DNA from: Paraburkholderia sp. BL9I2N2
Lineage (GTDB): Bacteria; Pseudomonadota; Gammaproteobacteria; Burkholderiales; Burkholderiaceae
Assembly: GCF_004339745.1 (NCBI RefSeq)
Contig: NZ_SMGP01000001.1
Coordinates: 1,364,001 to 1,428,000, forward strand
Length of the DNA: 64,000 bases
Direction of reading: 5' to 3'
The translations under genes and the position numbers were made by a program. Positions 52,049 to 61,092 of the stretch are shown here, in pieces. The notes under the pieces were generated by a model. It was given only the letters and a program-made list of their open reading frames with translations, ran no database searches and had not been told where the DNA came from. Positions within the stretch are counted from its first letter, which is position 1, and each line of letters starts with the position of its first letter.

Positions 52049-53436
52049 TACTACAGCCGTAGATCTGGGTAAACTGGAGGCACACATCCTCGTCTTCGGT
52101 AGTGGCACTGCTGGGCGCGGTACTGGTGTCGGCGCCGCCATGCCGACCAGGACAACACGTACGCGATAGAGTGGGCGCCGCGCCACAGGATGCGACAGAG
52201 CAGCCGGCGGATCTCCTGCACGCTGAGCGGCACCAAACCTTCAGGTGTTTTTTTTGCCGTGCACCCGCAGGGTGACGAGTACCGCATGGGCCAGCAGAGC
52301 CAGCGTGATGTGGCGATACCAGCCTTGCCATCGGCGCACCTCATACTGATCGAGTCCGCATTCGCCTTTGGTCGCCTCGAAGCCGGTCTCGATTTCCCAC
52401 CTGCGGCCCGCCACGTTCACCAGGGTTTGCCGTGTGGCCTTGCTGCGCGGCGCGTATACGACGTAATACGCATGTTCGCGTTCCTCGTCCAGGCTGCGTC
52501 GCACCAGCAGGTAATGCCCGAAGCGGCGCTCCTCTTCGGTGATCTGCAAGCGCCACAGAGGAGTCAGCGCCCAGTCATACAGGCGCTCGCCCTTGGCGCC
52601 GGCACCCGCTGACAGGCGGCGCCATGCCCTTGCCGGCAGGGCCTCGGCGATCCGGTCTGCCCGTACGTACTCTGGACCTTTCCACCATAGGGGTTCGTTC
52701 TTCGCAACGGCCAGCACGAAAGACTGGCCGCGCGACTCGAGCCACAGCCGCAGGTGACGGTCACCGCCGTAGACTTCATCCCCCGTGACCCAGCCGCACG
52801 GCACCCCTGCGTCCAGCGCCCGCTCAAGCATACGACGCGCAAGCTGTGGCTTCGTTGCGAATTCCACCGACCCGGGAATGCCCGCTGCCTCGCAGCGCAC
52901 CCGGTCATCGGTCCACACCTTGGGTACATACAGTTCGCGGTCGATGAACGCACTGCCGCCACGACCGGCATAGCAGAGGAACACGCCGATCTGGCTGTTC
53001 TCGATACGACCTGCCGTGCCACTGTACTGGCGTTGAACACCGGCCGAGTGCTGTCCCTTCTTGAGGAAGCCGGTCTCGTCCACAATCAGCACCGCGTCAC
53101 GCTCGCCCAGTTCTTCCACTACATAGCTACGCAGCACATCGCGAGCGGCATCCGCGTCCCATTGCGCCCGCTCCAGCAGGTGCTGTACGCCATCGGGTGT
53201 CGCTTCGCCGATCCATTCGGCGAGTTGCCAGCCGTTCTTGCGCTCGACTGTACCCAGCAGGCCCTTCAGGTATGCGAGCGACCGCTGTCGGGGCTCCGGA
53301 CGCCTGAACAGTTCCCCGAGCCGCTGGTGCAGTACCTCCAGTTCACGCTCCCACGCTTTTGCAGTCGAATGCATAGCCTTAACGTATAGTAATCCTTAAT
53401 TATTTGAGTATAGTAAAAAAATCTACGGCTGTAGTA
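52049..53436 (-). mobile_element. IS701-family element B (1388 bp)
   Basis: Perfect 16-bp terminal repeats TACTACAGCCGTAGAT (52049-52064) and its complement (53421-53436), flanked by CTAA on both sides (52045-52048, 53437-53440). The CTAA target is formed by the last base of the IS5 element plus its TAA duplication, so this element arrived after IS5. Confidence 0.92.
52051..53374 (-). CDS. IS701-family transposase B, frame break at an A8 run
   Basis: The first 377 residues (stop at 52241) hold the DDE domain: VLIVDETGFLKKGQHSAGVQ, RQYSGTAGRIENSQIGVFLC, VTGDEVYGGDRHLRLWLESR and GRRWEIETGFEATKGECGLD. The protein then reads GKKNT and stops. With one base less in the A8 run (about 52250) it continues KKTPEGLVPLSVQEIRRLLC and RILWRGAHSIAYVLSW to a TAG at 52051 inside the terminal repeat. 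The run could be a mutation or a transcriptional or ribosomal slippage site. Confidence 0.8.
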
Positions 53437-53440
53437 CTAA

Positions 53441-53796
53441 GGCCGATTCACTACTTTGACGGTATCAGGTGACGGTATCGACGTCTTGGGGCATTATGCC
53501 GTTCGCGATACCGTCATTCACGATAGCGGAGGGCGTCTCGTTGGTGCAGTTTGGCTCGACACATGGTTTATTGGTCGATGCGTGGACGCCGACAGACCAT
53601 CTTGGACACATGGCCGCGCCGAGAGAATTTTTCGGCGCATATGCGGCTTCCATACTGTAAGCCGCAAGAGGAAGGCGTACAACGGTACGCTTTACGGTAT
53701 TATGTTCGCATGGATCGCCCTGACCGCCCGCTGGTATTGGCTTCAACGGACCGATTTAGGATCGAGTGGGAATGATTTAGACTGCTACGCAAAGGC
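53441..53796. other. Gene-free stretch between the IS cluster and the catabolic genes
   Basis: Several short plus-strand frames run here, none with a recognised family (the longest, 53456-53968, overlaps the end of the SDR gene). A fragment of an older gene is possible but cannot be shown. Confidence 0.35.
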
Positions 53797-53833
53797 AAAG
53801 CCAGCGCGCATCCATTCGATGCGCGCTGGCTTT
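53797..53833 (-). terminator. Strong hairpin terminator after the SDR gene
   Basis: AAAGCCAGCGCGCATC (53797-53812) pairs perfectly with GATGCGCGCTGGCTTT (53818-53833), loop 5 nt. It is 19 bp past the SDR stop and terminates the minus-strand SDR/SnoaL/flavoprotein transcript. Confidence 0.8.
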
Positions 53834-53851
53834 CCTGTTTCAGCGGATCAA

Positions 53852-54586
53852 TCAGATCGCCCAGCCTCCGTCGACTGCCACCTCGGCCCCTGTCATGAAG
53901 GCGCTTTCATCGCTAGCCAGGAAGCAAACGATAGCCGCCACCTCCTCGGCGGTGCCATGCCGCTTTAACGGCGCCGCGTCTGCGCCGAAACGATTCGTCT
54001 CGTCGCTGTTGGCCTTGAGCATTTCCGTAGCGATAAACCCGGGGTGGACCGAGTTCACGCGAATGCCATGAGGCGCCAGTTCCGCAGCCGCGACCTTGGT
54101 CATTCCTCGCACCGCCCACTTGGTAGCGCCGTAGGCAATCGCATTGGCAAAGCCGCGCAGCCCGGCGCTCGACGAGATGTTCACGATGGAACCGCCGCCG
54201 CTTCTTTTCATCGGCTCGATGGCATGCTTCATCCCAAGCAGTGTTCCTAACTGATTGACGCGGAATGTCTTCTCCGCTAACTCTGGCGTCGTTTCGGCGA
54301 TTGCGGCGGGTACATAGATACCCGCGTTGTTCACCAGCACGTCGCATCGGCCGAATGCGCGCTCGACTTCCTTGAAGAGCGCTCGCCAGGAGTCTTCGCG
54401 CGTCACGTCGTGCGTGACATAGATGGCTCGTTTGCCCATCTTCGCGGCGAGCGCCTCACCTTCCGCGGACAACAGGTCGTTCAATACGACATTGGCACCT
54501 TCGTCGAAGAAGCGCTGCGCTTCCGCGGCGCCCTGACCGCGCGCCGAACCCGTTATGACCACCGTTTTTCCCTCGAATCTCGCCAT
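53852..54586 (-). CDS. Short-chain dehydrogenase/reductase (classical SDR)
   Basis: The ATG at 54586 (GGAG upstream) gives 244 residues. TGSARGQG (12-19) is the cofactor loop, D37 at the end of beta-2 suggests NAD(H), NNAG is at 86-89, the catalytic Ser is in NISSSAG and the YxxxK is Y152/K156. The end (DESAFMTGAEVAVDGGWAI) is typical. The sequence resembles 3-alpha-hydroxysteroid or cyclohexanol dehydrogenase-type SDRs. It is the last gene of a minus-strand group with a SnoaL-like protein and a ketosteroid-dehydrogenase-like flavoprotein, so it may oxidise a ring alcohol before desaturation. Confidence 0.9.
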   Translation of the reverse strand: MARFEGKTVVITGSARGQGAAEAQRFFDEGANVVLNDLLSAEGEALAAKMGKRAIYVTHDVTREDSWRALFKEVERAFGRCDVLVNNAGIYVPAAIAETTPELAEKTFRVNQLGTLLGMKHAIEPMKRSGGGSIVNISSSAGLRGFANAIAYGATKWAVRGMTKVAAAELAPHGIRVNSVHPGFIATEMLKANSDETNRFGADAAPLKRHGTAEEVAAIVCFLASDESAFMTGAEVAVDGGWAI

Positions 54587-54637
54587 CGTCAAATCTCCGC
54601 TTTGTTGCGCTGCATGCCTTGCATGGAATGGATTGGC

Positions 54638-55087
54638 TCAGTACCGGTCATCCGGAGCATGTCTAAGCCATGGATAGCGCTCTGTGTCAGCGCCCGCGTA
54701 ATCGGGATCGAGGTAGATAAAGCAGCGCTGAATCCTGAAGTCGCGGATTTCAAATACATCGCACCAACGGCCCGCATGCGAAGTGCCGGCTCGCCACGAA
54801 ACGCCGTTCTTCAGCTTGCCGCGTGAGGCCGCTTCGACGACGACCGTATCGCCCTGCTGTACAACGTTGGCGTAGGTGACGTCGTGCGCGATTTCGGCAA
54901 TGATGCCCATGAGGTCGCCAAAGAGGGTAGCGATCTGCTCTCGTCCACGCGCAATGCCCCACTTCGGGAAATAAACCTCCGCGTGTTCGTCGAATAGATC
55001 GAGAACATTGTCGCCGCGGTCCATTCGCTTGAAGTACTCAAGGGCAATCGCTTTGCGTTGCTCGTCGTTCATCGATTGAATCTGCAT
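54638..55087 (-). CDS. SnoaL-like (NTF2-fold) protein
   Basis: A 149-residue protein starting at ATG with GGAG upstream. DEQRKAIALEYFKRMDRGDN, VLDLFDEHAEVYFPKWGIAR and the C-terminal GRWCDVFEIRDFRIQRCFIY follow the SnoaL-like NTF2 fold, whose members are isomerases, cyclases, dehydratases or binding proteins. It lies between the SDR and the flavoprotein, so an isomerase role on the same ring (as in ketosteroid isomerase, also of this fold) is conceivable but unproven. Confidence 0.75.
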   Translation of the reverse strand: MQIQSMNDEQRKAIALEYFKRMDRGDNVLDLFDEHAEVYFPKWGIARGREQIATLFGDLMGIIAEIAHDVTYANVVQQGDTVVVEAASRGKLKNGVSWRAGTSHAGRWCDVFEIRDFRIQRCFIYLDPDYAGADTERYPWLRHAPDDRY

Positions 55088-55196
55088 CTTGTCTCCATGG
55101 TTAAGGGGCGCGTCGAGACCGACGTGTGACCATGCTGGCCTCGACGTGTACTGAAAAGCAGATAGAAGGCGCGCCGGGACCGTGCCGGCTCCAAGG

Positions 55197-56909
55197 CTAG
55201 GCTTGGGTCGCTTCCGTCAGGAGCGCTTTATTCGGTTCGAGATGGGCGGTATTCGCGGCGCGATAGGCAAACGCGAGGATCGGACCAAGTGTTCCGCCAC
55301 CCGCCCAATAGGCGCGCGCAGATGCGGACGCCACGCAGTTCCCCACGCCGTACAGGCCAGGTATTGGCATGCCGCTATCGTTGAGAACCTGGCCGTCACT
55401 GTTGGTCAAAGGACCGCCTTTCGTGTCCAGCGTGCCGCCGGTTACCAACGCCGCGTAGTAGGGCCCACTGTCCGCGAGCGGGAACATCGTCGGGTTTGGT
55501 GAGGCAGACTCGTTTTGGACAGCGCCGTTGAACATCTTTTCTACAAGGCGGTCACCGCGGCGAAAATCGGTGTCCACCCCTTCGCGGGCGAATCGGTTGA
55601 AGCGCTGAATGGTGTCCCGCAGATTCACGAGAAAATCGTCGGCAAGGCATAGATGGCCGGTGAGACGTTCGAAGGTCTCGAGCCGCCGGGCGAGCGCATC
55701 GGCGAGTTCCTCCAATGTATTGCCACTGATCAGATGTCCCTCTTGAGCCGCGTCGGGCCGGATCAGGCAGCCGTACTCCGTGCTTGCGCTATGGTCCTGG
55801 CTGCGCTGATCCCAGATGGCGACGAGAACCAGGTTCGGATATTCAGCAAGCTGCGCGTCCCACTCGAAGAACTTTTGCGCCAGTTCGTTGTAGGCGAGTT
55901 TCTCGTTGACCACCCGCTTTCCTTGTTTATTCACCCACAGCATCGAATCGCCGCCAACGGAAAACGTGCCCGTAAAATCATCGCGGCCAGCGACCAGGCG
56001 ATCGAGCGACACCGGGCACATCCAGGCATAGTTCATGTTGCGCAACTGTGCGCGCAGGGGGCTCGCGATGTGAATGAAATCGCCTTCATTCGAGCGCGCG
56101 GCACAGCCACCGAATAGCGGCGCATGCAGGAAATTTTTCCGCAGGTCGTTGTTGTGCGTGAACCCGCCGGTCGCGAAGATGACCGCCTTCCGCGCGCCGA
56201 GGCGGACGTCGTTGCCTTCGACATCCGTGGCTTCGATACCGACTACTTCTTCGGCCTCGTTGAGAATCACGCGCTGCACACGCAGACCGGTGCGAACGTC
56301 GACGCCGTCGCGCTGGGCGGCGGCGTGCATGGATTGAATTGCCACCTTGCCGCCGTCGGACATCGACTCGCACGCGCCCGCTGGTATCAGCACGCGGCCT
56401 TGCGGCGCGGTGTTCTCGGGAAGCTCGGCCCAGTAGTCTGTGACACCGGGCAAATGCCGGTACTCGAGAGCGCCGCGCGCGTGGAGCAACTCAGCAGCAG
56501 ATGATGCGCTGTCATAGATTGCGCTGAAGGCTTCATATTCCCATGCATCGAGTCCGAGATTGGCATCTTCCGGATCATAGTGTTCGGGGCGGGCGAGGCG
56601 CGCCATGTAACACAGGCAGTCCTCCTTGCGATCTTCGATGCCCGCTTCGCGCATCGGCCGGTTGTTTGGCACCCAGTACCAGAAAGCGGCTTTTTTCGCG
56701 GTTCCGCCCACGGTTCTGTCCTTCTCGACGAGCGCAACCGAATTGCCGAGCCAGCGGGAAAAGAGGGCGGTGGGAAATCCGCCTCCGCCGGCTCCGACGA
56801 CAATGACGTCGAATATCGCGTCAAAGGCTTCAATTGAATGGCTGGCCAGCCGGTGTGTTGATGCGGGAGCCGCGCTCGCGCGGGATGCCCATCGCTCTGC
56901 GTTTTGCAT
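55197..56909 (-). CDS. FAD-dependent dehydrogenase, 3-ketosteroid-delta1-dehydrogenase-like
   Basis: A 570-residue FAD_binding_2 flavoprotein, ATG with GGAGGA upstream. IFDVIVVGAGGGGFPTALFS holds the GxGxxG loop (39-44), VEKDRTVGGTAKKA follows, VIFATGGFTHNN is the second FAD motif and the end GLYGVGNCVASASARAYWAG binds the flavin again (GGTLGPILAFAY). This layout matches ketosteroid delta1-dehydrogenases and fumarate-reductase-like enzymes. The preceding minus-strand AT-rich patch (about 56971-57015) is a likely promoter. The substrate is unknown; a cyclic 3-oxo compound is the family-based guess. Confidence 0.85.
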   Translation of the reverse strand: MQNAERWASRASAAPASTHRLASHSIEAFDAIFDVIVVGAGGGGFPTALFSRWLGNSVALVEKDRTVGGTAKKAAFWYWVPNNRPMREAGIEDRKEDCLCYMARLARPEHYDPEDANLGLDAWEYEAFSAIYDSASSAAELLHARGALEYRHLPGVTDYWAELPENTAPQGRVLIPAGACESMSDGGKVAIQSMHAAAQRDGVDVRTGLRVQRVILNEAEEVVGIEATDVEGNDVRLGARKAVIFATGGFTHNNDLRKNFLHAPLFGGCAARSNEGDFIHIASPLRAQLRNMNYAWMCPVSLDRLVAGRDDFTGTFSVGGDSMLWVNKQGKRVVNEKLAYNELAQKFFEWDAQLAEYPNLVLVAIWDQRSQDHSASTEYGCLIRPDAAQEGHLISGNTLEELADALARRLETFERLTGHLCLADDFLVNLRDTIQRFNRFAREGVDTDFRRGDRLVEKMFNGAVQNESASPNPTMFPLADSGPYYAALVTGGTLDTKGGPLTNSDGQVLNDSGMPIPGLYGVGNCVASASARAYWAGGGTLGPILAFAYRAANTAHLEPNKALLTEATQA

Positions 56910-57506
56910 TGTCTTCCTCCTTGTTTTTCGTTGCCTACTCCGTCGAAGCCCGCACGGCGGCTCGCGTGAGACAAATATATATAAAACAGAAAAATATACA
57001 ATAATATAAAAACTATCGAGATGATAGGAATCGCGTCAAATGGAAGCGTGTGTTGTTCACGTCCGGCGCGAACGCTGCGGCGCGCCAGGAGCGACGTACG
57101 TCGGCAGCGCGCTGAAGCGCAATGCAGCTGCATGTCGCCGGCATAGCGACGGCGACATCTGCAAATCAGGAGGAGAGTGGAACGAGAAGACGCCTTACCG
57201 GCACCGCGGGCGCGGTGCTTGCCATGCCTTTGTCGTTGGGGACATTTGAACGGTGGAGGCGATGCGCAGAGAGTCTGGTTGCAAGCGGATTGGCGCGCAG
57301 CGGTTAGCGGCTTAAGCGCCGGCGCGACACGTTGCCGGTGAATCCACCTGCAATTCACGAATGGTCATGAACGGGCTTGCTACCCGGCTCCTTGATAGCG
57401 CGAATGTCATGCGTTTCATTCGGTCAGGATGAGTTGGGTCAGGCAGCGCTGTTCAAGCAAAGCCGAGCGAGCGGCTCACACGGACGACGCGTTCTATTTC
57501 ACAGCA
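56910..57506. other. Intergenic control region between the flavoprotein and GntR genes
   Basis: About 600 bp. It includes an AT-rich patch (56971-57015) with AAATATATATA at 56973-56983, which recurs at 58327-58337 before the plus-strand operon. A possible Tat-like peptide in one frame (about 57180-57300) has no start codon and ends soon, so it is not called. Confidence 0.4.
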
Positions 57507-58253
57507 TCACGCTGTAGACCGCGCGCGCGCCCGACCTCGCGCTGTGCCTTCGCTCTTCGCGGCGTTGCCGCTAGCAATGTCCTCGAGCACCAGCTCAGTG
57601 GTGGCGGCGAAGTGCTGACGCAGCAGTTCGCACGCCCGGTCGGCGTCACGCGCGAGCACAGCTTTTACGATGTCCTCGTGCTCTTGCGCGAAATTGCGTG
57701 AAGCCGCATGAGGGGCCTGGATCGACTGATGCCGGTAGCGGGTCGTCTGGATGCGCAGGGTCGCGGCAAAACGCTTGAGCCACTTTGATCTGCATCCTTC
57801 CAGCAGGGTGGAGTGAAACTTGTCGTGCGCGAGATCCCATGCCGGGTTGACGCGTTCTGGATCTCCGATAATGGGCGGTAGGCTGTTCACCTGGTGATAG
57901 GCCGCTAGCAACGCACCTTCCCATTCGAGGTTTCCACTCTCGATTGCGTCACGAAGGGCGTCGCATTCGATACGCTGCCGCACTGCCGTAATGTCTTCCA
58001 GGTCCGCGCGAGAAATTTTCGTTACGCGAAATCCGCGCTGGTCCTCGGCTTCAACGAATCCGCTCATTGCCAGTCGTGAAACTGCTTCACGCAGCGGAAT
58101 CGCGCCAGCCTGGTAACGGTCCGCCAGTTCACGGATCTTCAGCTTCGAGCCAGGCGCCAGCACGCCGGTCACGATGTCCTGGAGAATCGTTTCTGCCAGC
58201 ACAGATGCCATGGTTCGGCCAGTAGAGCCCGGCATGTCAAACATATCGTCCAC
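57507..58253 (-). CDS. GntR-family regulator with FCD domain
   Basis: A 248-residue protein: winged helix at about 15-80 (SVLAETILQDIVTGVLAPGS, KLKIRELADRYQAGAIPLRE, AVSRLAMSGFVEAEDQRGFR) and a helical FCD ligand-binding domain (ITAVRQRIECDALRDAI, WDLAHDKFHSTLLEGC, NFAQEHEDIVKAVLARDADR) with metal-binding His/Asp residues. It is divergent from the plus-strand operon starting 150 bp away, and the minus-strand flavoprotein group is on its other side. It likely represses both until the substrate or an intermediate binds. Confidence 0.9.
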   Translation of the reverse strand: MDDMFDMPGSTGRTMASVLAETILQDIVTGVLAPGSKLKIRELADRYQAGAIPLREAVSRLAMSGFVEAEDQRGFRVTKISRADLEDITAVRQRIECDALRDAIESGNLEWEGALLAAYHQVNSLPPIIGDPERVNPAWDLAHDKFHSTLLEGCRSKWLKRFAATLRIQTTRYRHQSIQAPHAASRNFAQEHEDIVKAVLARDADRACELLRQHFAATTELVLEDIASGNAAKSEGTARGRARARSTA

Positions 58254-58402
58254 AGAATCCTCCCGGCTGAACCACTATAGGTATTGGGAAATTATATCCA
58301 GTATCAGGGTTAACATGCAAAGACGAAAATATATATATTTATTAAATTTGTATCGAACGTTGCACGGCAACGAACGAACTCTTGAGCCACCGTGGAGCCG
58401 TA
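58254..58402 (+). promoter_or_regulatory. AT-rich promoter/operator region of the plus-strand catabolic operon
   Basis: The 150 bp between the divergent GntR gene and the hydrolase gene include AAAATATATATATTTATTAA (about 58326-58345). The 11-bp AAATATATATA is shared with the region upstream of the flavoprotein gene. A GntR binding site is expected here. Confidence 0.5.
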
Positions 58403-59254
58403 ATGAGATACGTACACTTTTCGCCCGATGGGCACCAACGTCTGCTGGGCGTCTTGCAGGGATCGACGATCACCTCTTTGGGCCATGCAACGCTTGAGGA
58501 GCTGCTGGCGTCGGGAACGAACCTGACGGCATATGCGAAGGCCGGAATCGTCAAAGGCACGGAGTATTCTGCTGACACCGTGAGGTGGCTGCCGCCTCTT
58601 TCTCGTCCGGGTAAGATCGTTTGCGTTGGCCTGAACTATGCGGACCACACTAAAGAAAGCCATTTCGAGCCGCAGAGCTACCCAACGTTGTTTCCCCGCT
58701 TTGATAGCAGTTTGATCGGACATCTGGCACCCATGATCCGTCCGCTCGTATCCGATTCGCTGGACTATGAAGGCGAGATGGCGGTGATTCTTGGAGCCGG
58801 TGGTCGTCATATTCCCAAGAAGCGGGCTTTGGAATATGTTGCGGGATATTCGGTCTTCAACGACGGTTCAGTTCGCGAGTACCAGTTCAAGGCGCCGCAG
58901 TGGACTGTCGGAAAGAATTTTGACGGCACGGGTGCTTTCGGGCCCACGTTCGTGACCGCCGATGAGTTGCCCGCAGGCGGCGCGGGACTCAAACTGGAGA
59001 CCCGGCTAAATGGGAAGGTCGTGCAGGCGGCCAACACGAGCGACCTGGTATTCGACGTGGCGACACTCATCGCGATCATCAGCGAGGCCATCACGCTCGC
59101 GCCGGGCGATGTCATCGTCACTGGCACGCCGGCCGGTGTTGGTTGGGCAAGAGAGCCGAAACTGATTATGCGCGACGGCGACGTCTGCGAGGTTGAAATC
59201 GAAGGGCTCGGTGTACTGAAGAATACTGTGCAAGACGAAAAGCCGGCGGACTGA
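58403..59254 (+). CDS. Fumarylacetoacetate hydrolase family protein
   Basis: The ATG at 58403 (GGAG upstream) gives 283 residues. The FAH fold is visible from ICVGLNYADHTKESHFEPQS-like sequence, the metal ligands in DYEGEMAVILG, NDGSVREYQ and the C-terminal DVIVTGTPAGVGWAREPKLI. Family members hydrolyse or decarboxylate meta-cleavage products or act as acylpyruvases. Its place in front of a hydroxylase, an extradiol dioxygenase and a BKACE gene fits hydrolysis of a ring-cleavage product. Confidence 0.9.
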   Translation: MRYVHFSPDGHQRLLGVLQGSTITSLGHATLEELLASGTNLTAYAKAGIVKGTEYSADTVRWLPPLSRPGKIVCVGLNYADHTKESHFEPQSYPTLFPRFDSSLIGHLAPMIRPLVSDSLDYEGEMAVILGAGGRHIPKKRALEYVAGYSVFNDGSVREYQFKAPQWTVGKNFDGTGAFGPTFVTADELPAGGAGLKLETRLNGKVVQAANTSDLVFDVATLIAIISEAITLAPGDVIVTGTPAGVGWAREPKLIMRDGDVCEVEIEGLGVLKNTVQDEKPAD

Positions 59255-59282
59255 CAGCACGGCATAAGAGATCGGAGGAACT

Positions 59283-61091
59283 ATGAGACAAATTCGCGTC
59301 CCCGTATTTGTTGTTGGCGCGGGCCCCGCAGGACTGACAACCGCCGCGCTGCTGGCGAAATATGGCGTGGAGGTACTCGCTATTACCCGCTACCCTGGCA
59401 CCGCACATTCGCCGCGCGCACATATAACAAATCAGCGTACAGTCGAAGTGTTTCGCGACCTTGGCATCGAAGATCGCGTGCGCGCGCTTGCCACGTCGAA
59501 CAAGTTGATGACCAACAACGTTTGGGCAACGAGTTTCACCGGAACTGAACTCGGCCGCCTTCAAACCTGGGGGACGGGAGAACAGCGAAAGGCTGACTAT
59601 GAGATGGCCAGTCCGTCCGAGATGTGCAACGCGCCGCAGCATTTGCTGGAACCGGCAATATTGACGGCCGCACGCGAATTCGGTGCGAAGGTTCTCTTCA
59701 ATACCGAACTCGTGTCGATACGTCAGACCGAGGAGGCTGTGTTTTCCCGCGTGGTTGATCGGCTAACGGGGGAGGGAATAGAGGTCATTTCAGAATTCGC
59801 GGTAGGCGCTGACGGCGCACAAAGCCTGGTAGTCAAAGATATCGGCTTCGAACTCGAAGGAGAGATGGGGCTCGGTTACGCATTGAATTGCTGGCTTGAG
59901 GTCGATCTCAGTCAATACTGTGCACACAGGCCTGGGGTGCTGTACTGGATGTATCAGCCCGGCTGTGACTATTGGGTGGGAAGCGGGGTATGGATCTGCG
60001 TGCGCCCATGGAACGAATGGGTGATGGTGTCGATGTATAACCCCGCCGACGGAGAGCCGGATCTCAGTGAGGACGCGATCATCCAGAGGGCTCGCGCGAC
60101 GATTGGCGACCCGGATATTCCGGTGCGAGTGAAGGCGGTATCGAAGTGGACGCTTAACCGCATGGTCGCGCGCCAGATGGTGAAGGGACGTGTCGCAATA
60201 GCGGGCGATGCGGCGCACCGCCATCCGCCCGCCAATGGGCTCGGATCGAATACATCGGTGCAGGACGCATTCAATCTCGCTTGGAAGCTTGCCTTGATCG
60301 TCAAGGGACAAGCGGCTCCTTCGCTGCTGCAGACATACTCCGATGAGCGACAACCCGTGGCCGAGCAAGTGGTGAACCGGGCGATCAGGTCGATGACGGA
60401 TATGTTGCCCATTTCACAGGCTTTGGGCTTCCGCGATGGGCAAGGAGCCGACGAAGGGTGGGCGTCACTGGACGAGCTTTTCTCCGATACGTCCGTGGGC
60501 CGCACGCGCAGGAAGCAGTTGGCCTCGGCGATCGATCTGCAAAACTACCAATTCAACTGCCATGGCGTCGAATTGGGTCAGCGGTACACCTCCGCCGCGG
60601 TCGTGCGAGACGGCGCCCGCTTTCCCGAGCCGAGCCGGGACGCGGAACTGTATTATCACGCGACCACTACACCCGGCGCGTATACACCCCACGCGTGGAT
60701 TCAACACGATGGCAGGCGCGTCTCTACGCTTGACCTCGTCGGGCAAGGCTCCTTTGCGCTCTTGACGGGCATGGGCGGGCAACCCTGGGTCGAAGCACTC
60801 CGACAGGTCGGCAACGAATTCGGCATTTCCGTGAATGGGTGGGTCATCGCTCACGGCTCATCGACCATCGACGCTTACGGGCGCTGGGGAGAACTCCGGG
60901 AAATCGAGGACGGCGGTTGCGTGGTGGTTCGGCCGGACCGGTTTGTCGCGTATCGGGCCAATGATCTCGTCGCCGACCCTTTAGGAACCTTGCGGCGGGT
61001 ATTCGCGCAGATACTCGGCCGGGAGCCGCAAAGCATGTCTGCCACGAGGTCGCATAGCGCTACGGCTTCAACTGTTGCCGGGAGAGAATGA
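59283..61091 (+). CDS. FAD-dependent aromatic hydroxylase (TfdB/MhpA-like)
   Basis: A 602-residue group A flavoprotein monooxygenase. FVVGAGPAGLTTAALLAKYG binds FAD (12-18 GxGxxG), VGADGAQSLV is the DG motif, GRVAIAGDAAHRHPPANGLG (about 301-320) is the second FAD site and the C-terminal domain is thioredoxin-like. GGAGG precedes the ATG. The nearest recognisable relatives hydroxylate phenols ortho to the hydroxyl group (2,4-dichlorophenol 6-monooxygenase type), giving a catechol. The following gene is an extradiol-type dioxygenase, starting directly after the stop. Confidence 0.9.
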   Translation: MRQIRVPVFVVGAGPAGLTTAALLAKYGVEVLAITRYPGTAHSPRAHITNQRTVEVFRDLGIEDRVRALATSNKLMTNNVWATSFTGTELGRLQTWGTGEQRKADYEMASPSEMCNAPQHLLEPAILTAAREFGAKVLFNTELVSIRQTEEAVFSRVVDRLTGEGIEVISEFAVGADGAQSLVVKDIGFELEGEMGLGYALNCWLEVDLSQYCAHRPGVLYWMYQPGCDYWVGSGVWICVRPWNEWVMVSMYNPADGEPDLSEDAIIQRARATIGDPDIPVRVKAVSKWTLNRMVARQMVKGRVAIAGDAAHRHPPANGLGSNTSVQDAFNLAWKLALIVKGQAAPSLLQTYSDERQPVAEQVVNRAIRSMTDMLPISQALGFRDGQGADEGWASLDELFSDTSVGRTRRKQLASAIDLQNYQFNCHGVELGQRYTSAAVVRDGARFPEPSRDAELYYHATTTPGAYTPHAWIQHDGRRVSTLDLVGQGSFALLTGMGGQPWVEALRQVGNEFGISVNGWVIAHGSSTIDAYGRWGELREIEDGGCVVVRPDRFVAYRANDLVADPLGTLRRVFAQILGREPQSMSATRSHSATASTVAGRE

Positions 61092-61092
61092 C

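Noticed and set aside
53469..53660. Short plus-strand frame between IS701 and the SDR gene
   Set aside because: No recognised family and no clear ribosome-binding site; could be a relic but cannot be supported.
57122..57307. Tat-signal-like peptide (RRRLTGTAGAVLAMPLSLG)
   Set aside because: No start codon with a ribosome-binding site in that frame and the frame ends about 25 residues later.
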